Source: Megasphaera cerevisiae DSM 20462 | GTDB lineage: Bacteria > Bacillota > Negativicutes > Veillonellales > Megasphaeraceae | Assembly (NCBI RefSeq): GCF_001045675.1 | Contig: NZ_LEKT01000002.1 | Coordinates: 1 to 64,000 of the forward strand | DNA length: 64,000 bases | Reading direction: 5' to 3' | Shown: piece by piece, positions 17,755 to 26,473 of the stretch | Position numbering within the stretch: the first letter of the stretch is position 1 | How the letters are laid out: each line of letters begins with the position of its first letter | Translations under genes and position numbers: made by a program | Notes under the pieces: generated by a model | Told to the model about the DNA's origin: nothing | Database searches by the model: none | The model's input: only the letters and a program-made list of their open reading frames with translations

Positions 17755-18696
17755 TTATATGCTATAGCCCACATGAGTCAGCGTCGGTCTTCCTTTTTGT
17801 ACCCGCACAATCTCATCGACGACCGCCATCCCCATCTGGATCAGCGCATCCCTTGTATTGGCACCGTTATGCGGCGTTCCGACAAAATTAAACTGTCTGA
17901 ATAATTCATGATCCTGCGGCACCGGTTCTGCCGCAAAGGCATCAATTGCCGCACCATAAATCACGTGCTCCGACAAGGCCCGGCACAATGCCGCCTCATT
18001 GATAATACCACCACGTGAGGCGTTGACCAGTATCGCTTCCCGTTTACACATACGCAGCTGTGCCTCCTGAATCATATCGCGCGTCTGATCATTCAGCGGC
18101 ACAGATATTGAAATCACATCACAAGTTCTGTAAATATCTTCTATTTCTTCCGTATATGCGAACCCCATTGCTTCCGTAGCGACTTTTCCTAAAAAAGGAT
18201 CATATGCCAACACCTGCATATCAAAACCGGCTTGTAAACGGCGGCCTACAATAGCCCCAATATGACCAATGCCGATCAGTCCCGCCCGCTTGCCGGAAAT
18301 CTCCTGTCCGCTCAGAAACATGGGCTGATTTTTTTTCAACCCCTGCATGCAGGCACAGTGACTGGCCGTAATTTTATGGGCACAATCAAGAATCAGGCCA
18401 ATAATCAATTCCGCAACAGAATTAGAATTAGCCTTGGGCGTATTCGTAACAATGATCCCCTTAGAGACTGCGTAAGAAATATCAATATTATCAGTCCCCA
18501 CGCCATGCTTGGCAATAATTCGTAATTTGGGCATTTGATCAATCATCTTTTTATCTATAGTATACGTCCGAACAATAATGGCCTCAGCCTCCGAAACAAC
18601 TTGGATAGCGGGATCATTCCAAGTCACTATCTCCAGCTGTTTTCGGGCATACGCCAAGGCCTCTTCAGAAATAGGATCCAAAATATATGTTTTCAT
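17755..18696 (-). CDS. D-isomer 2-hydroxyacid dehydrogenase
   Basis: An NAD-dependent dehydrogenase of 313 residues in the phosphoglycerate/hydroxypyruvate reductase family. It has the Rossmann motif GIGHIGAIVGRR (~150), the substrate-binding arginine region NASRGGIINE (~235) and the histidine of the active site in TPHNGANT (~285). The start at 18696 follows AGGAGG. It is the last gene of an aldolase-MFS-dehydrogenase operon. With a DRE-TIM aldolase ahead and glycerate kinase nearby, it may reduce a 2-keto acid or hydroxypyruvate; that is inference. Confidence 0.87.
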   Translation of the reverse strand: MKTYILDPISEEALAYARKQLEIVTWNDPAIQVVSEAEAIIVRTYTIDKKMIDQMPKLRIIAKHGVGTDNIDISYAVSKGIIVTNTPKANSNSVAELIIGLILDCAHKITASHCACMQGLKKNQPMFLSGQEISGKRAGLIGIGHIGAIVGRRLQAGFDMQVLAYDPFLGKVATEAMGFAYTEEIEDIYRTCDVISISVPLNDQTRDMIQEAQLRMCKREAILVNASRGGIINEAALCRALSEHVIYGAAIDAFAAEPVPQDHELFRQFNFVGTPHNGANTRDALIQMGMAVVDEIVRVQKGRPTLTHVGYSI

Positions 18697-18709
18697 TATT
18701 GCGTGCCTC

Positions 18710-20053
18710 CTACTGGTTAGTTTCAAATACAGCCGCTTTGGTAATCGGTTCAACCATTGTAATAACCAAAATAAATGTAATCAATGAAATAGCTGCTAAA
18801 AATATAAATACCGAATCCCAGCTAAAAGCATCAAGAATAACACCTACCGCAAAAGGAGCAAATGCGCCGCCCAGAGATCCAGCCGTATTAACGATAGCTG
18901 CAGCAAAAGGACATTTTTCTTTTGTTGTAATCCCCATCGGATATGCCAGAAACATGGAATATCCAAAGTTCAAAAATATCCCTGCTAAAAGAAGAACGAC
19001 TCCTAATGCCGTCGGATCACTGGGTGCGTATAGAAGTGAATACATCAGAAAAACCGTACTGATCGCAGTAATCAGCATATTAGGTTTACGACGGCTTTTA
19101 AATATTTTATCTGAGAAAAAACCTCCCAACAGATTCCCCAGTACAGCACCTACCCATGGAGCCGCCGCAACCAGGCCAACTTTGATAATCGAAAAATGTT
19201 TCACGTAAACCAGATAAGTCGGAATCCAGGTCATAATCGTATACGTAATGCCTACCAAAAAGAAATAGCCTAAAGCACACGCCCATACATTCCAGGACCT
19301 AAGTACCTCTTTATTGGTAGCCAGCGGCACCATCACCTGAGTTCGAATCAGTTTATCAATAAGGCCATCTCGCACTGCAGCTGCTGCCTCCTTATTCTTT
19401 CCGATAGCGGTCATCCCTGCGGAATCATTGATATAATCTAATTCAGCCTGATTTACAAAAGAACTTTCACTCGGATCATTTTTAACGAAGATCCACCATA
19501 AAACAGCAAATAAAATACCGGGGACCGCAAAAATATAAAACACCTCTCTCCAACCATATACCATGATAATCCACGCACATACAGGCGGAACAAATGCCGG
19601 CGCAAATTTAATAGCGGCCATAAATACGCCTGTGGCAATTCCCTTTTCCTGAGTAGGAAACCATTTATTGATTGTAGTCAAGCAGCCGATATTGATAGGG
19701 CCTTCAGAAAATCCCAGAAGCGCCCTTGCCGCTTTTAAATGAACGGCTGAATCGGCCAATCCCATGATCAGTGTTGCCACAGACGTAAGAATAATAGACA
19801 AAGAAAAAATCTTTTTCACTCCTCGTTTTCCATATAAATGTCCTGACGGGATCTGTACAACAGCATATGCCACATAGAAAAAGCTGGCCATTGCACCAAT
19901 ATCAGTATTGGTCATGTGAAAACTTTCTTTTAAATAGGGAACCACCATCCCAATGTTTGAACGATCTGCGCCTGCAACCATATATATACAAAAAATCAAA
20001 ACCAATACCACCCATCGAAAACCAGTCTTTTTACTTGTTATTTTTTCGTTCAT
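18710..20053 (-). CDS. MFS transporter, anion:cation symporter type
   Basis: A 447-residue, 12-helix major facilitator. The N-terminal stretch DRSNIGMVVPYLK and GRRxKP-like loop match the ACS family that imports organic acids such as hexuronates, tartrate or phthalate. The start at MNEKITS (20053) is chosen because GGAGG lies 10 nt upstream; the longer reading overlaps the aldolase gene before it. It sits 16 bp after the aldolase and 13 bp before the dehydrogenase, so the three share a transcript. Probably brings in the organic acid that the two enzymes degrade. Confidence 0.85.
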   Translation of the reverse strand: MNEKITSKKTGFRWVVLVLIFCIYMVAGADRSNIGMVVPYLKESFHMTNTDIGAMASFFYVAYAVVQIPSGHLYGKRGVKKIFSLSIILTSVATLIMGLADSAVHLKAARALLGFSEGPINIGCLTTINKWFPTQEKGIATGVFMAAIKFAPAFVPPVCAWIIMVYGWREVFYIFAVPGILFAVLWWIFVKNDPSESSFVNQAELDYINDSAGMTAIGKNKEAAAAVRDGLIDKLIRTQVMVPLATNKEVLRSWNVWACALGYFFLVGITYTIMTWIPTYLVYVKHFSIIKVGLVAAAPWVGAVLGNLLGGFFSDKIFKSRRKPNMLITAISTVFLMYSLLYAPSDPTALGVVLLLAGIFLNFGYSMFLAYPMGITTKEKCPFAAAIVNTAGSLGGAFAPFAVGVILDAFSWDSVFIFLAAISLITFILVITMVEPITKAAVFETNQ

Positions 20054-20069
20054 ATCATATCTGCCTCCG

Positions 20070-21071
20070 TTACCTCTCTGCACACAGCGTATCCGCAACC
20101 TCTTCTATCAATTCTTTTGTTGGGTTTTTCTGGTTTTGGGCTGATGTTTCCACAATTAATTCGTAAGGATTAACATGCTTTTCCGCGGCTATCTTTTGAT
20201 ACAGGGGAACAAAGCTGGAATGACAGCCGGAATATCCCAGAATAAGATCCAGTGGCTTGACTGGATTATGATATCCTTTTTGTTCCATAGCCGGCATTAA
20301 TGTCTGCTCAATAAACCTGAGCAGTTTGTAAAAATCATATCCCAGCGCGGTTCCTTTACGACGCAAAATCGCTATCGCTCCTTCTGTGGTAATATTACCG
20401 GCGCTGCGTGCCATACCCATGAGACCGCAATCAATATATGAAGCCCCTGCCTGCATCGCTGCCAAACCATTGGCCATAGCCAGTCCCAGATTACTGTGCC
20501 CATGAAATCCTACTGGAATTGATACGGCCCCGACGACCTTCCGGGTATACGCGGCAGCCTGTTCTGGGAACATATATCCGGCAGAGTCCATAATCGTAAT
20601 AGACTGTACACCGATGTGTTCAAGCAGACACGCTTCCTCTGCCAAGGCATCGGGCGTACAAACATAGGCCTTCATCAAGCTGTATTTGGCTTCCAACCCG
20701 GCATCACGAACAATCTGGACAGCACGTTTCGCTTTGTTTCCGTCACCGGCATTCGCTCCAACCCGAAGAAAACTTAATCCTTTGGAGGCTGCTAAGGCTG
20801 CCAATTCCTCATCAATATTTTCGGCTGCTTGAAACATGCCGATATGTGCCTGTTGTACATATGGCTGAACACAATCCAGATACTCTTCATCTGTAACAGG
20901 GCATGGCTTTCCACCTGCTTTCAATGACCCCAGTCCGGTGCAATGTCCCATTTCTATCGTCTTAATATGACTATCTATCAATCCTTCCAGCACCATCCGG
21001 GTAATGTCCGCTGAAAAGCCGGCACCCACAATATTAGCGCCATCCCGCAATGTACAATCCATAATTTCCAT
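20070..21071 (-). CDS. DRE-TIM aldolase, 4-hydroxy-2-oxovalerate aldolase-like
   Basis: A 333-residue protein of the HMG-CoA lyase/isopropylmalate synthase superfamily. It begins MDCTLRDGANIVG, holding the conserved R-D pair that binds the metal and ketoacid, and has the second metal histidines in GFHGHSNLGLA (~175-185). It is closest in look to 4-hydroxy-2-oxovalerate aldolases (MhpE/DmpG), which split a hydroxy-keto acid into pyruvate and an aldehyde. No acylating aldehyde dehydrogenase partner is present, so the aldehyde may go to the dehydrogenase two genes on. Divergent from a LysR gene. Confidence 0.82.
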   Translation of the reverse strand: MEIMDCTLRDGANIVGAGFSADITRMVLEGLIDSHIKTIEMGHCTGLGSLKAGGKPCPVTDEEYLDCVQPYVQQAHIGMFQAAENIDEELAALAASKGLSFLRVGANAGDGNKAKRAVQIVRDAGLEAKYSLMKAYVCTPDALAEEACLLEHIGVQSITIMDSAGYMFPEQAAAYTRKVVGAVSIPVGFHGHSNLGLAMANGLAAMQAGASYIDCGLMGMARSAGNITTEGAIAILRRKGTALGYDFYKLLRFIEQTLMPAMEQKGYHNPVKPLDLILGYSGCHSSFVPLYQKIAAEKHVNPYELIVETSAQNQKNPTKELIEEVADTLCAER

Positions 21072-21130
21072 GCTGTATTCCTCCCATTACACTTATATGC
21101 GATATTATTATTTTATTTATGTTTTTATAG

Positions 21131-21262
21131 GATACGTATCGTATGCTGTAATCATAGCATCGAATAAATTAAAATAAAAACAAATATATTCATTCCTATT
21201 TATTAATATAATAGATAATTTAATTGTGACATGGAACAGCATACGATAGAGGAATACGTATC
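21131..21262. promoter_or_regulatory. Inverted operator-like repeats between aldolase and LysR genes
   Basis: GATACGTATCGTATGCTGT at 21131-21149 is mirrored by ACAGCATACGATA (21236-21248) and ATACGTATC (21254-21262). The paired sites lie about 90 bp apart in the 433-bp AT-rich divergent gap and are likely binding sites for the LysR regulator. The rest of the gap shows only AT-rich sequence. Confidence 0.5.
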
Positions 21263-21464
21263 AGAAATACAACATTATATATAAACAAAAATGCATAATA
21301 CATTATTGTAACCATATGCCAAAAATTACTTTTTACAGTATCTTTTTATTTATGTATGCGTTTTTTACATCATTTTTTTATGACTGAAACAATTGCGGTC
21401 GTTTTTTCTTTTTTTTACAATCAGCTGTTATTCTAATTATTAATATGTTATATATTTGCGTTTT

Positions 21465-21489
21465 TATATATCAAGATATATGATATATA
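21465..21489 (+). promoter_or_regulatory. Palindrome upstream of the LysR gene
   Basis: TATATATCA and TGATATATA flank a 7-bp centre, directly upstream of the ribosome-binding site AAAGAGGTGA. The position suits autoregulation of the LysR gene. Confidence 0.4.
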
Positions 21490-21504
21490 AAAAGAGGTGA
21501 CACC

Positions 21505-22476
21505 ATGAACAGCGAATTGATAGAAACCTTTGCCGTCGTAGCAAATGCAAAAAACATCACCAAAAGTGCCGCTTTGCTATACGTATCACAAGCCACCGTA
21601 AGCCATCGTATTACGCAATTAGAAGACAGGCTGGGCGTGAAACTCGTAGTCCGCAACAAAGGGTCAAAACAAACTGAGCTAACCCTGTCCGGAAAAAATT
21701 TTCTGCCGCTAGCACAAAGCTGGCTTCGTTTGAATCACGATATGGATGCCTTTCAGAAGCGTCCTCGCTCTCTGGAATTATCCATTGGCCTGGTAGATAG
21801 TGTCAACAACTATTTATTTTCTGATTTCTATAACGAACTGAAGCACGATCCACTAGACTGGCACCTCACCGTTAAAACGCTTCATACGCAAGAAATATAC
21901 GATCAGGTAAAAATGAATATGATTGATATCGGATTCCCGCTGGGAGAACAAATTCTTTCGGGGACACGGGTCAAAGAAATTCATTCTGAAAAACTGATGG
22001 TAGTCAGCCGCCACAAGATAAACGATAACAGCACATTGTTTCCCATCGATTTAGATACGGAAAATCAAATCTTCATTAATTGGGGACATGATTATCTGCA
22101 ATGGCATAACCGTTTTTTCCCTCCCAGCGGTACACCTAAATTCATAGTGGATTCCGCTAAAGTCGCCCTGGATCTTTTGGACGATACTTTTTGGTTTATA
22201 GCTCCTTACAGCGTCTGCATTCAATTATATAAAACCTCGGAATGCTGTATTTCAAAGCTGGGTCTGGATACGCCATCACGAAATTTATACATGATAACAA
22301 ACGGACTCACCGAGCAAATCAAACGGTTGCCCATGGTGCTATTTAAAAGGCGTGTCATGCAGTATATCCGCAGAAAGGAACACTCTATAAAAGATATGCT
22401 GAATGATTTTTATACGGAAGACCGCAAGCTCCATTCTTATAAGGCATTTATCCATGAATTTGATAGGGAAAAATAA
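21505..22476 (+). CDS. LysR-family transcriptional regulator
   Basis: A 323-residue regulator with an N-terminal winged helix-turn-helix (residues 1-60: FAVVANAKNITKSAALLYVSQATVSHRITQLE) and a C-terminal periplasmic-binding-like effector domain. It is divergent from the aldolase-MFS-dehydrogenase operon, the usual LysR arrangement, and most likely switches that operon on in response to its substrate. The effector is unknown. The C-terminal half is unusually rich in aromatic and basic residues and diverges from the common family. Confidence 0.87.
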   Translation: MNSELIETFAVVANAKNITKSAALLYVSQATVSHRITQLEDRLGVKLVVRNKGSKQTELTLSGKNFLPLAQSWLRLNHDMDAFQKRPRSLELSIGLVDSVNNYLFSDFYNELKHDPLDWHLTVKTLHTQEIYDQVKMNMIDIGFPLGEQILSGTRVKEIHSEKLMVVSRHKINDNSTLFPIDLDTENQIFINWGHDYLQWHNRFFPPSGTPKFIVDSAKVALDLLDDTFWFIAPYSVCIQLYKTSECCISKLGLDTPSRNLYMITNGLTEQIKRLPMVLFKRRVMQYIRRKEHSIKDMLNDFYTEDRKLHSYKAFIHEFDREK

Positions 22477-22519
22477 AAAAGCTGAAAAAGACATTTCCAG
22501 AGAGTCTTTTTCAGCTTTT
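22477..22519. terminator. Bidirectional terminator between LysR and glycerate kinase
   Basis: A 16-bp stem (AAAAGCTGAAAAAGAC and its complement) with A/T runs on both sides, between convergent genes. Confidence 0.85.
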
Positions 22520-22553
22520 CTATTATAACAATACTGTTTGCCTATATGGTATC

Positions 22554-23702
22554 CTATGTCTCGGCAACCCGGATGAGATTAAAAACCTGAGTCGCCGTAT
22601 TGGTCATATTACGCAAGGCATTTTCTTTATTCATGGCCTCCTTCAGGGGCATTGCCGTGTCGACAATGGAGAAGAACGCATCAATTCCCTGACGGTTGCA
22701 ATCTATGGCATCCTCAGTCGTGCAGCCGGCCAGCGCAATCACCTTCGCCTTATATTGCTTTGCCAATTTAGCCACACCGATAGGCGCCTTGCCCATAGCC
22801 GTCTGCGCATCCAGGCGGCCTTCCCCGGTGACGACGTAATCTGCGTCCTTGATGGCCTCTGCCAAATGAATGGAATCCAATACGATTTGGATTCCTGAAC
22901 GAAGATTCCCATTTAAATATGCCAGAAAAGCAAAACCCAAGCCGCCTGCAGCACCCGCCCCGGCCGTTTGACTGACATCTTTTCCTAAATACGCGGCAGT
23001 CACTGCCGCAAAAGACCGGCTGCCTTTATCTAGGGTCTCAACAATCTCCGGTACCGCGCCCTTCTGCGGTCCGAAAATATATGCCGCTCCCTGCCTGCCA
23101 AACAATGGATTGGTAACATCACAAGCAATATTAAACACACATTCATGAATTGCCGGCAGCACCTGGGAATCATCTATTGCCGCAATGCGTCCCGCCTCTC
23201 TGCCGCCCAAGCCCACAGGATGTCCATCCGCATCGGAAAATATGTATCCCAGAGCCTGAAGCATGCCGATGCCGCAGTCACTAGTTGCGCTGCCGCCAAT
23301 GCCGACAATAAAATTCCGCACGCCCTGTGCCATCGCTTGAGAAATGACCTCCCCGACACCGTAAGTCGTCGTGTTCAGCGGATTTCTCAATTTCTCCGGT
23401 ACAAGTCCCAGCCCTGCCGCGCCGGCCATTTCAATAACCGCCGTCCGAGATTCTCTGAGATATCCATACGGACAGCACACGCGTTCGTCCAGCGGCCCAT
23501 GGACCTCTGCTTGCCGCAGCTCACCATGAAGCCCTTCCACCAAAGCATTCACCGTACCTTCCCCGCCATCTGCCAACGGCTTCACAACAATATCGACAGG
23601 AAGGTGTCCATAGGCTTTACGGACACCTTCCTCAATCGCTTTTCCTGCTTCAAAGGAGGTCAAGCTGTCTTTCAATGAATCAATCGCTACTACTACCTTC
23701 AT
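22554..23702 (-). CDS. garK: Glycerate 2-kinase (GarK/GlxK family)
   Basis: Phosphorylates D-glycerate with ATP to 2-phosphoglycerate. The 382-residue protein has the typical start KVVVAIDSLKDSLTSFEAG, the motif PLADGGEGTVNAL (~42-54), the GIGGSATSDCGIGMLQALG loop (~135) and TGEGRLDAQTAMGKAP (~287). It lies next to a CdaR-type regulator, the same pairing as in the enterobacterial glucarate/galactarate system, and close to the aldolase operon, so the region probably handles a sugar-acid or glycerate source. No dehydratase is present. Confidence 0.93.
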   Translation of the reverse strand: MKVVVAIDSLKDSLTSFEAGKAIEEGVRKAYGHLPVDIVVKPLADGGEGTVNALVEGLHGELRQAEVHGPLDERVCCPYGYLRESRTAVIEMAGAAGLGLVPEKLRNPLNTTTYGVGEVISQAMAQGVRNFIVGIGGSATSDCGIGMLQALGYIFSDADGHPVGLGGREAGRIAAIDDSQVLPAIHECVFNIACDVTNPLFGRQGAAYIFGPQKGAVPEIVETLDKGSRSFAAVTAAYLGKDVSQTAGAGAAGGLGFAFLAYLNGNLRSGIQIVLDSIHLAEAIKDADYVVTGEGRLDAQTAMGKAPIGVAKLAKQYKAKVIALAGCTTEDAIDCNRQGIDAFFSIVDTAMPLKEAMNKENALRNMTNTATQVFNLIRVAET

Positions 23703-23821
23703 AGTCTCATCTCCTGCACGTATAAAAAGGTATTCTATAAATATAGTGTAGCAAATACAAGCACAGTCTTCTATGTTTTTCGAAACAAAATAGACATTAT
23801 TTTTTTATTCCAAAGAACAAT

Positions 23822-24895
23822 TCAAGCTTCCAAACAACCAGCAATATATAAAACGACAGCATCGCTGAACTTTCGCGGATCCAGGCCGGTCTTTTCTTGT
23901 ATCCTTTTCAAACGATATTGCAATGTGTTTTTATGAATCAGCAATTCCTCAGCCGTCTCTTGTATGGACATTTCATGGCGGTAATACGCCCGCAGCAATT
24001 CTAATTCCTCATCATCAATGGCCGCACATACCCGTTCTTTATACTGACGCCGTACCTGATGATCCAAACTTTGCAGCAGCAGCTCTAAATTCATATTCTC
24101 TGCACGCATACAAAATATGCCATGTGTTTCAGCATATTTCAATGCCGTTTTAGAAAAACGATAGGAATAGTGAATATGGTATACCGATTCCCATGTGCCA
24201 ATTCCCACTGCCAGGGATGGAGAAAACCGTTTTTCCCATAATGACAACCGTTTTTCCCATGTTTTGTACATCGGCTTGGGTACCAGACATACCAGGGTAT
24301 TCGGATATATACACGTATAAAAATGAATTCCCAGAACCCGCATATCTTCAATCAGTCCTTTTTCGATCTGTTCCTGAGCCAGACCGCTGCCATGACAATC
24401 CATACAAAAGCTGACTGCCGTATATATCGTTCCCGACAATTCGTCCGTATCACCAAGAATTTGGCTGACACCGTCGGCATCATGATAAATCAACGCCATG
24501 ACCAGACGGCTGCGTCGTTCCTGTTCATTGAAGGATTCCTGCTTCAGCCAGTATTCGCGTAAAAAAACTTCGCAGATTTTCGTCAGTAAAAAGCCATACT
24601 GCCCAACGACAGACGGCTCTCCTGTAATGCCAATAACCCCGGAAACCTGCCCATTCATAGTAACAGGATAATTGATGCCGCAGTTGGCCCCTTTAAATTC
24701 CGTATTCGAATGAACCGTCTGTACCTGCCGGGTCCGTGCGGCAATATGGCCGGCTTCATGGTAGGTGCCAATACGCTTTTCATCGGTACTGGCTAAAATA
24801 ATACCCTGCGGGTCAATAAAATTTACATTCCATCCTACAATTGTCTTGGCAGAATCTACAATTTGCTGGGCAAAATCCATATTGATCTTGATCAT
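23822..24895 (-). CDS. cdaR: CdaR-family sugar-diacid-type transcriptional regulator
   Basis: A regulator of about 357 residues with an N-terminal sugar-diacid recognition domain (~1-130; NFIDPQGIILASTDEKRIGTYHE) and a C-terminal PucR-type helix-turn-helix (~300-350; ETAEELLIHKNTLQYRLKRIQEKTG). In E. coli CdaR activates glucarate, galactarate and glycerate genes. The start at 24895 follows AGGAGA with good spacing. It is placed upstream of and in line with glycerate kinase, so it likely activates it. Confidence 0.88.
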   Translation of the reverse strand: MIKINMDFAQQIVDSAKTIVGWNVNFIDPQGIILASTDEKRIGTYHEAGHIAARTRQVQTVHSNTEFKGANCGINYPVTMNGQVSGVIGITGEPSVVGQYGFLLTKICEVFLREYWLKQESFNEQERRSRLVMALIYHDADGVSQILGDTDELSGTIYTAVSFCMDCHGSGLAQEQIEKGLIEDMRVLGIHFYTCIYPNTLVCLVPKPMYKTWEKRLSLWEKRFSPSLAVGIGTWESVYHIHYSYRFSKTALKYAETHGIFCMRAENMNLELLLQSLDHQVRRQYKERVCAAIDDEELELLRAYYRHEMSIQETAEELLIHKNTLQYRLKRIQEKTGLDPRKFSDAVVLYIAGCLEA

Positions 24896-25011
24896 GACAT
24901 CTCTCCTAAAAACCAAAGCAGCCTATCCGTATACTGCCCGTATAAACAAAGAAAGGGCACGATGGCTATCACCGTACCCTGCCCTTACTGCCAGGCTGCA
25001 CCGGCAGCGTA

Positions 25012-26358
25012 TCAGCCGGACACCTTACTGGTCTTGGTCCAAATCCCCATCTTTTCCGCCTGTTTGATCAGCTCTTCCCGGAAATCAGGATGGGCAATAT
25101 TAATAAGCGCTTCAGCCCGTTCCCATGTAGACTTCCCTTTAAGCATGGCCGCTCCATATTCCGTAACAATATAATGTACAGCCGAACGCGGTGTCGTAAT
25201 AACAGAGCCAGTCGGTAAGGTAGGTACAATGAGGGATGCCACAGAACCGTCCTTCATTGTACGCGTCGAATGAATGCAAATAAAACTCTTGCCGCCATTG
25301 GAAGCATACGCTCCCTGGGCAAAATCGAGCTGGCCGCCTGTACCGCTGATCTGCTGATACCCTGCGGTTTCCGCATTGACCTGCCCAAATAAATCCAGAT
25401 TGATACAGCTGTTGATAGATATAAATTTATCAATACTGGCTACAACGCCGATATTATTAATATAGCTGACCGGGGCATTAAACACGATCTGGTTATTGTC
25501 GATAAAATCATACAGCCGCTGTGTGCCGCCGGCAAAAGCATACATGATCTTGCCCTTATCACGCTTCTTATTACCCGTGAACTTGCCCGCTTCGTACAGA
25601 TCAACATACGAATCGACAAGCATTTCCGTGTGACCGCTCAAATCCTGAATATCTGATTCTGCCAGCTTCTTGCCAATGGCCGAAGGAAGCCCGCCGATAC
25701 CCAGCTGAAGGGTGCTGCCATTTTCGATCATCCCTACAACGATATCGGCAATTTGATTATCGACCTTAGTTGCTGCCTTATTCGGAATCTGCGGCATTTG
25801 ATGATTCGAGCCTTCAACAATGTAGTCAACATCAGCAAGATTAAGTTCTGTTTCATAGCCCAAGGCCATCGGCATATTCTGATTGACTTCAACAATTACT
25901 TCCCTGGAGGCTCTAAGCAGCCCGCGCAGGTCTGAAGCCTGCGGGCCCAGGTTAAAATTCCCCCAGGCATCCATAGGATGCACCTGAATAATCAGCTTAT
26001 CAATAGCTTCCCAGTATTTTGGCAATTCGTTAAACAGTATCGGAATAAACCAGCAGCGGCCATTTTTATTCATTTTTCTATCAAACCCATTCATGTGCGC
26101 CGAGGCAAAGCGGACCTGTTCATTGGAATCGCTTTCCAAATACGCTGCGTACGGTTCATCTTTTACAACCGTTGTCCCCAGAATTTCCAGACCCTTTAGT
26201 TCCTTGATCCGTTTACCCAGGGAAATATCAATATCATAGGGAGCCGAACAGCCAAGACCATAAGAAATTCGTTCCCCATCCTTGACGAGGCCGGCTGCCT
26301 GATCAGCCGTAATACATTTTTCCTTATACGCGTCTGGTATTTGTGAAATTTTGTACAT
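25012..26358 (-). CDS. Butyryl-CoA:acetate CoA-transferase-like enzyme (paralogue 2)
   Basis: A 448-residue CoA-transferase close in look to the butyryl-CoA:acetate enzymes of butyrate-forming Firmicutes. The CoA loop QLGIGGLPSAIG (~218-229), the probable catalytic Glu245 in GHTEML, and GTGGQLDFAQGAY (~325) are intact. The reaction would release butyrate (or another short acid) while making acetyl-CoA. It carries its own strong promoter (26417-26445) and AAGGAGGA before the ATG. Of the three paralogues this one most resembles a central-metabolism enzyme; exact substrate order needs a tree with characterised members. Confidence 0.88.
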   Translation of the reverse strand: MYKISQIPDAYKEKCITADQAAGLVKDGERISYGLGCSAPYDIDISLGKRIKELKGLEILGTTVVKDEPYAAYLESDSNEQVRFASAHMNGFDRKMNKNGRCWFIPILFNELPKYWEAIDKLIIQVHPMDAWGNFNLGPQASDLRGLLRASREVIVEVNQNMPMALGYETELNLADVDYIVEGSNHQMPQIPNKAATKVDNQIADIVVGMIENGSTLQLGIGGLPSAIGKKLAESDIQDLSGHTEMLVDSYVDLYEAGKFTGNKKRDKGKIMYAFAGGTQRLYDFIDNNQIVFNAPVSYINNIGVVASIDKFISINSCINLDLFGQVNAETAGYQQISGTGGQLDFAQGAYASNGGKSFICIHSTRTMKDGSVASLIVPTLPTGSVITTPRSAVHYIVTEYGAAMLKGKSTWERAEALINIAHPDFREELIKQAEKMGIWTKTSKVSG

Positions 26359-26416
26359 TTTTTCGTTCCTCCTTCAATACTTTTTATCTGTACAGTTGCT
26401 TGAATTACATACATAT

Positions 26417-26445
26417 AGTATAGAACTTTATGGATACCCATGCAA
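26417..26445 (-). promoter_or_regulatory. Promoter of CoA-transferase 2
   Basis: Minus-strand -35 TTGCAT (26440-26445), 17-bp spacer, -10 TATACT (26417-26422), in the gap after rpoN. Confidence 0.65.
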
Positions 26446-26473
26446 TAATATTTGATTAAGAAAGAGAAAAATT

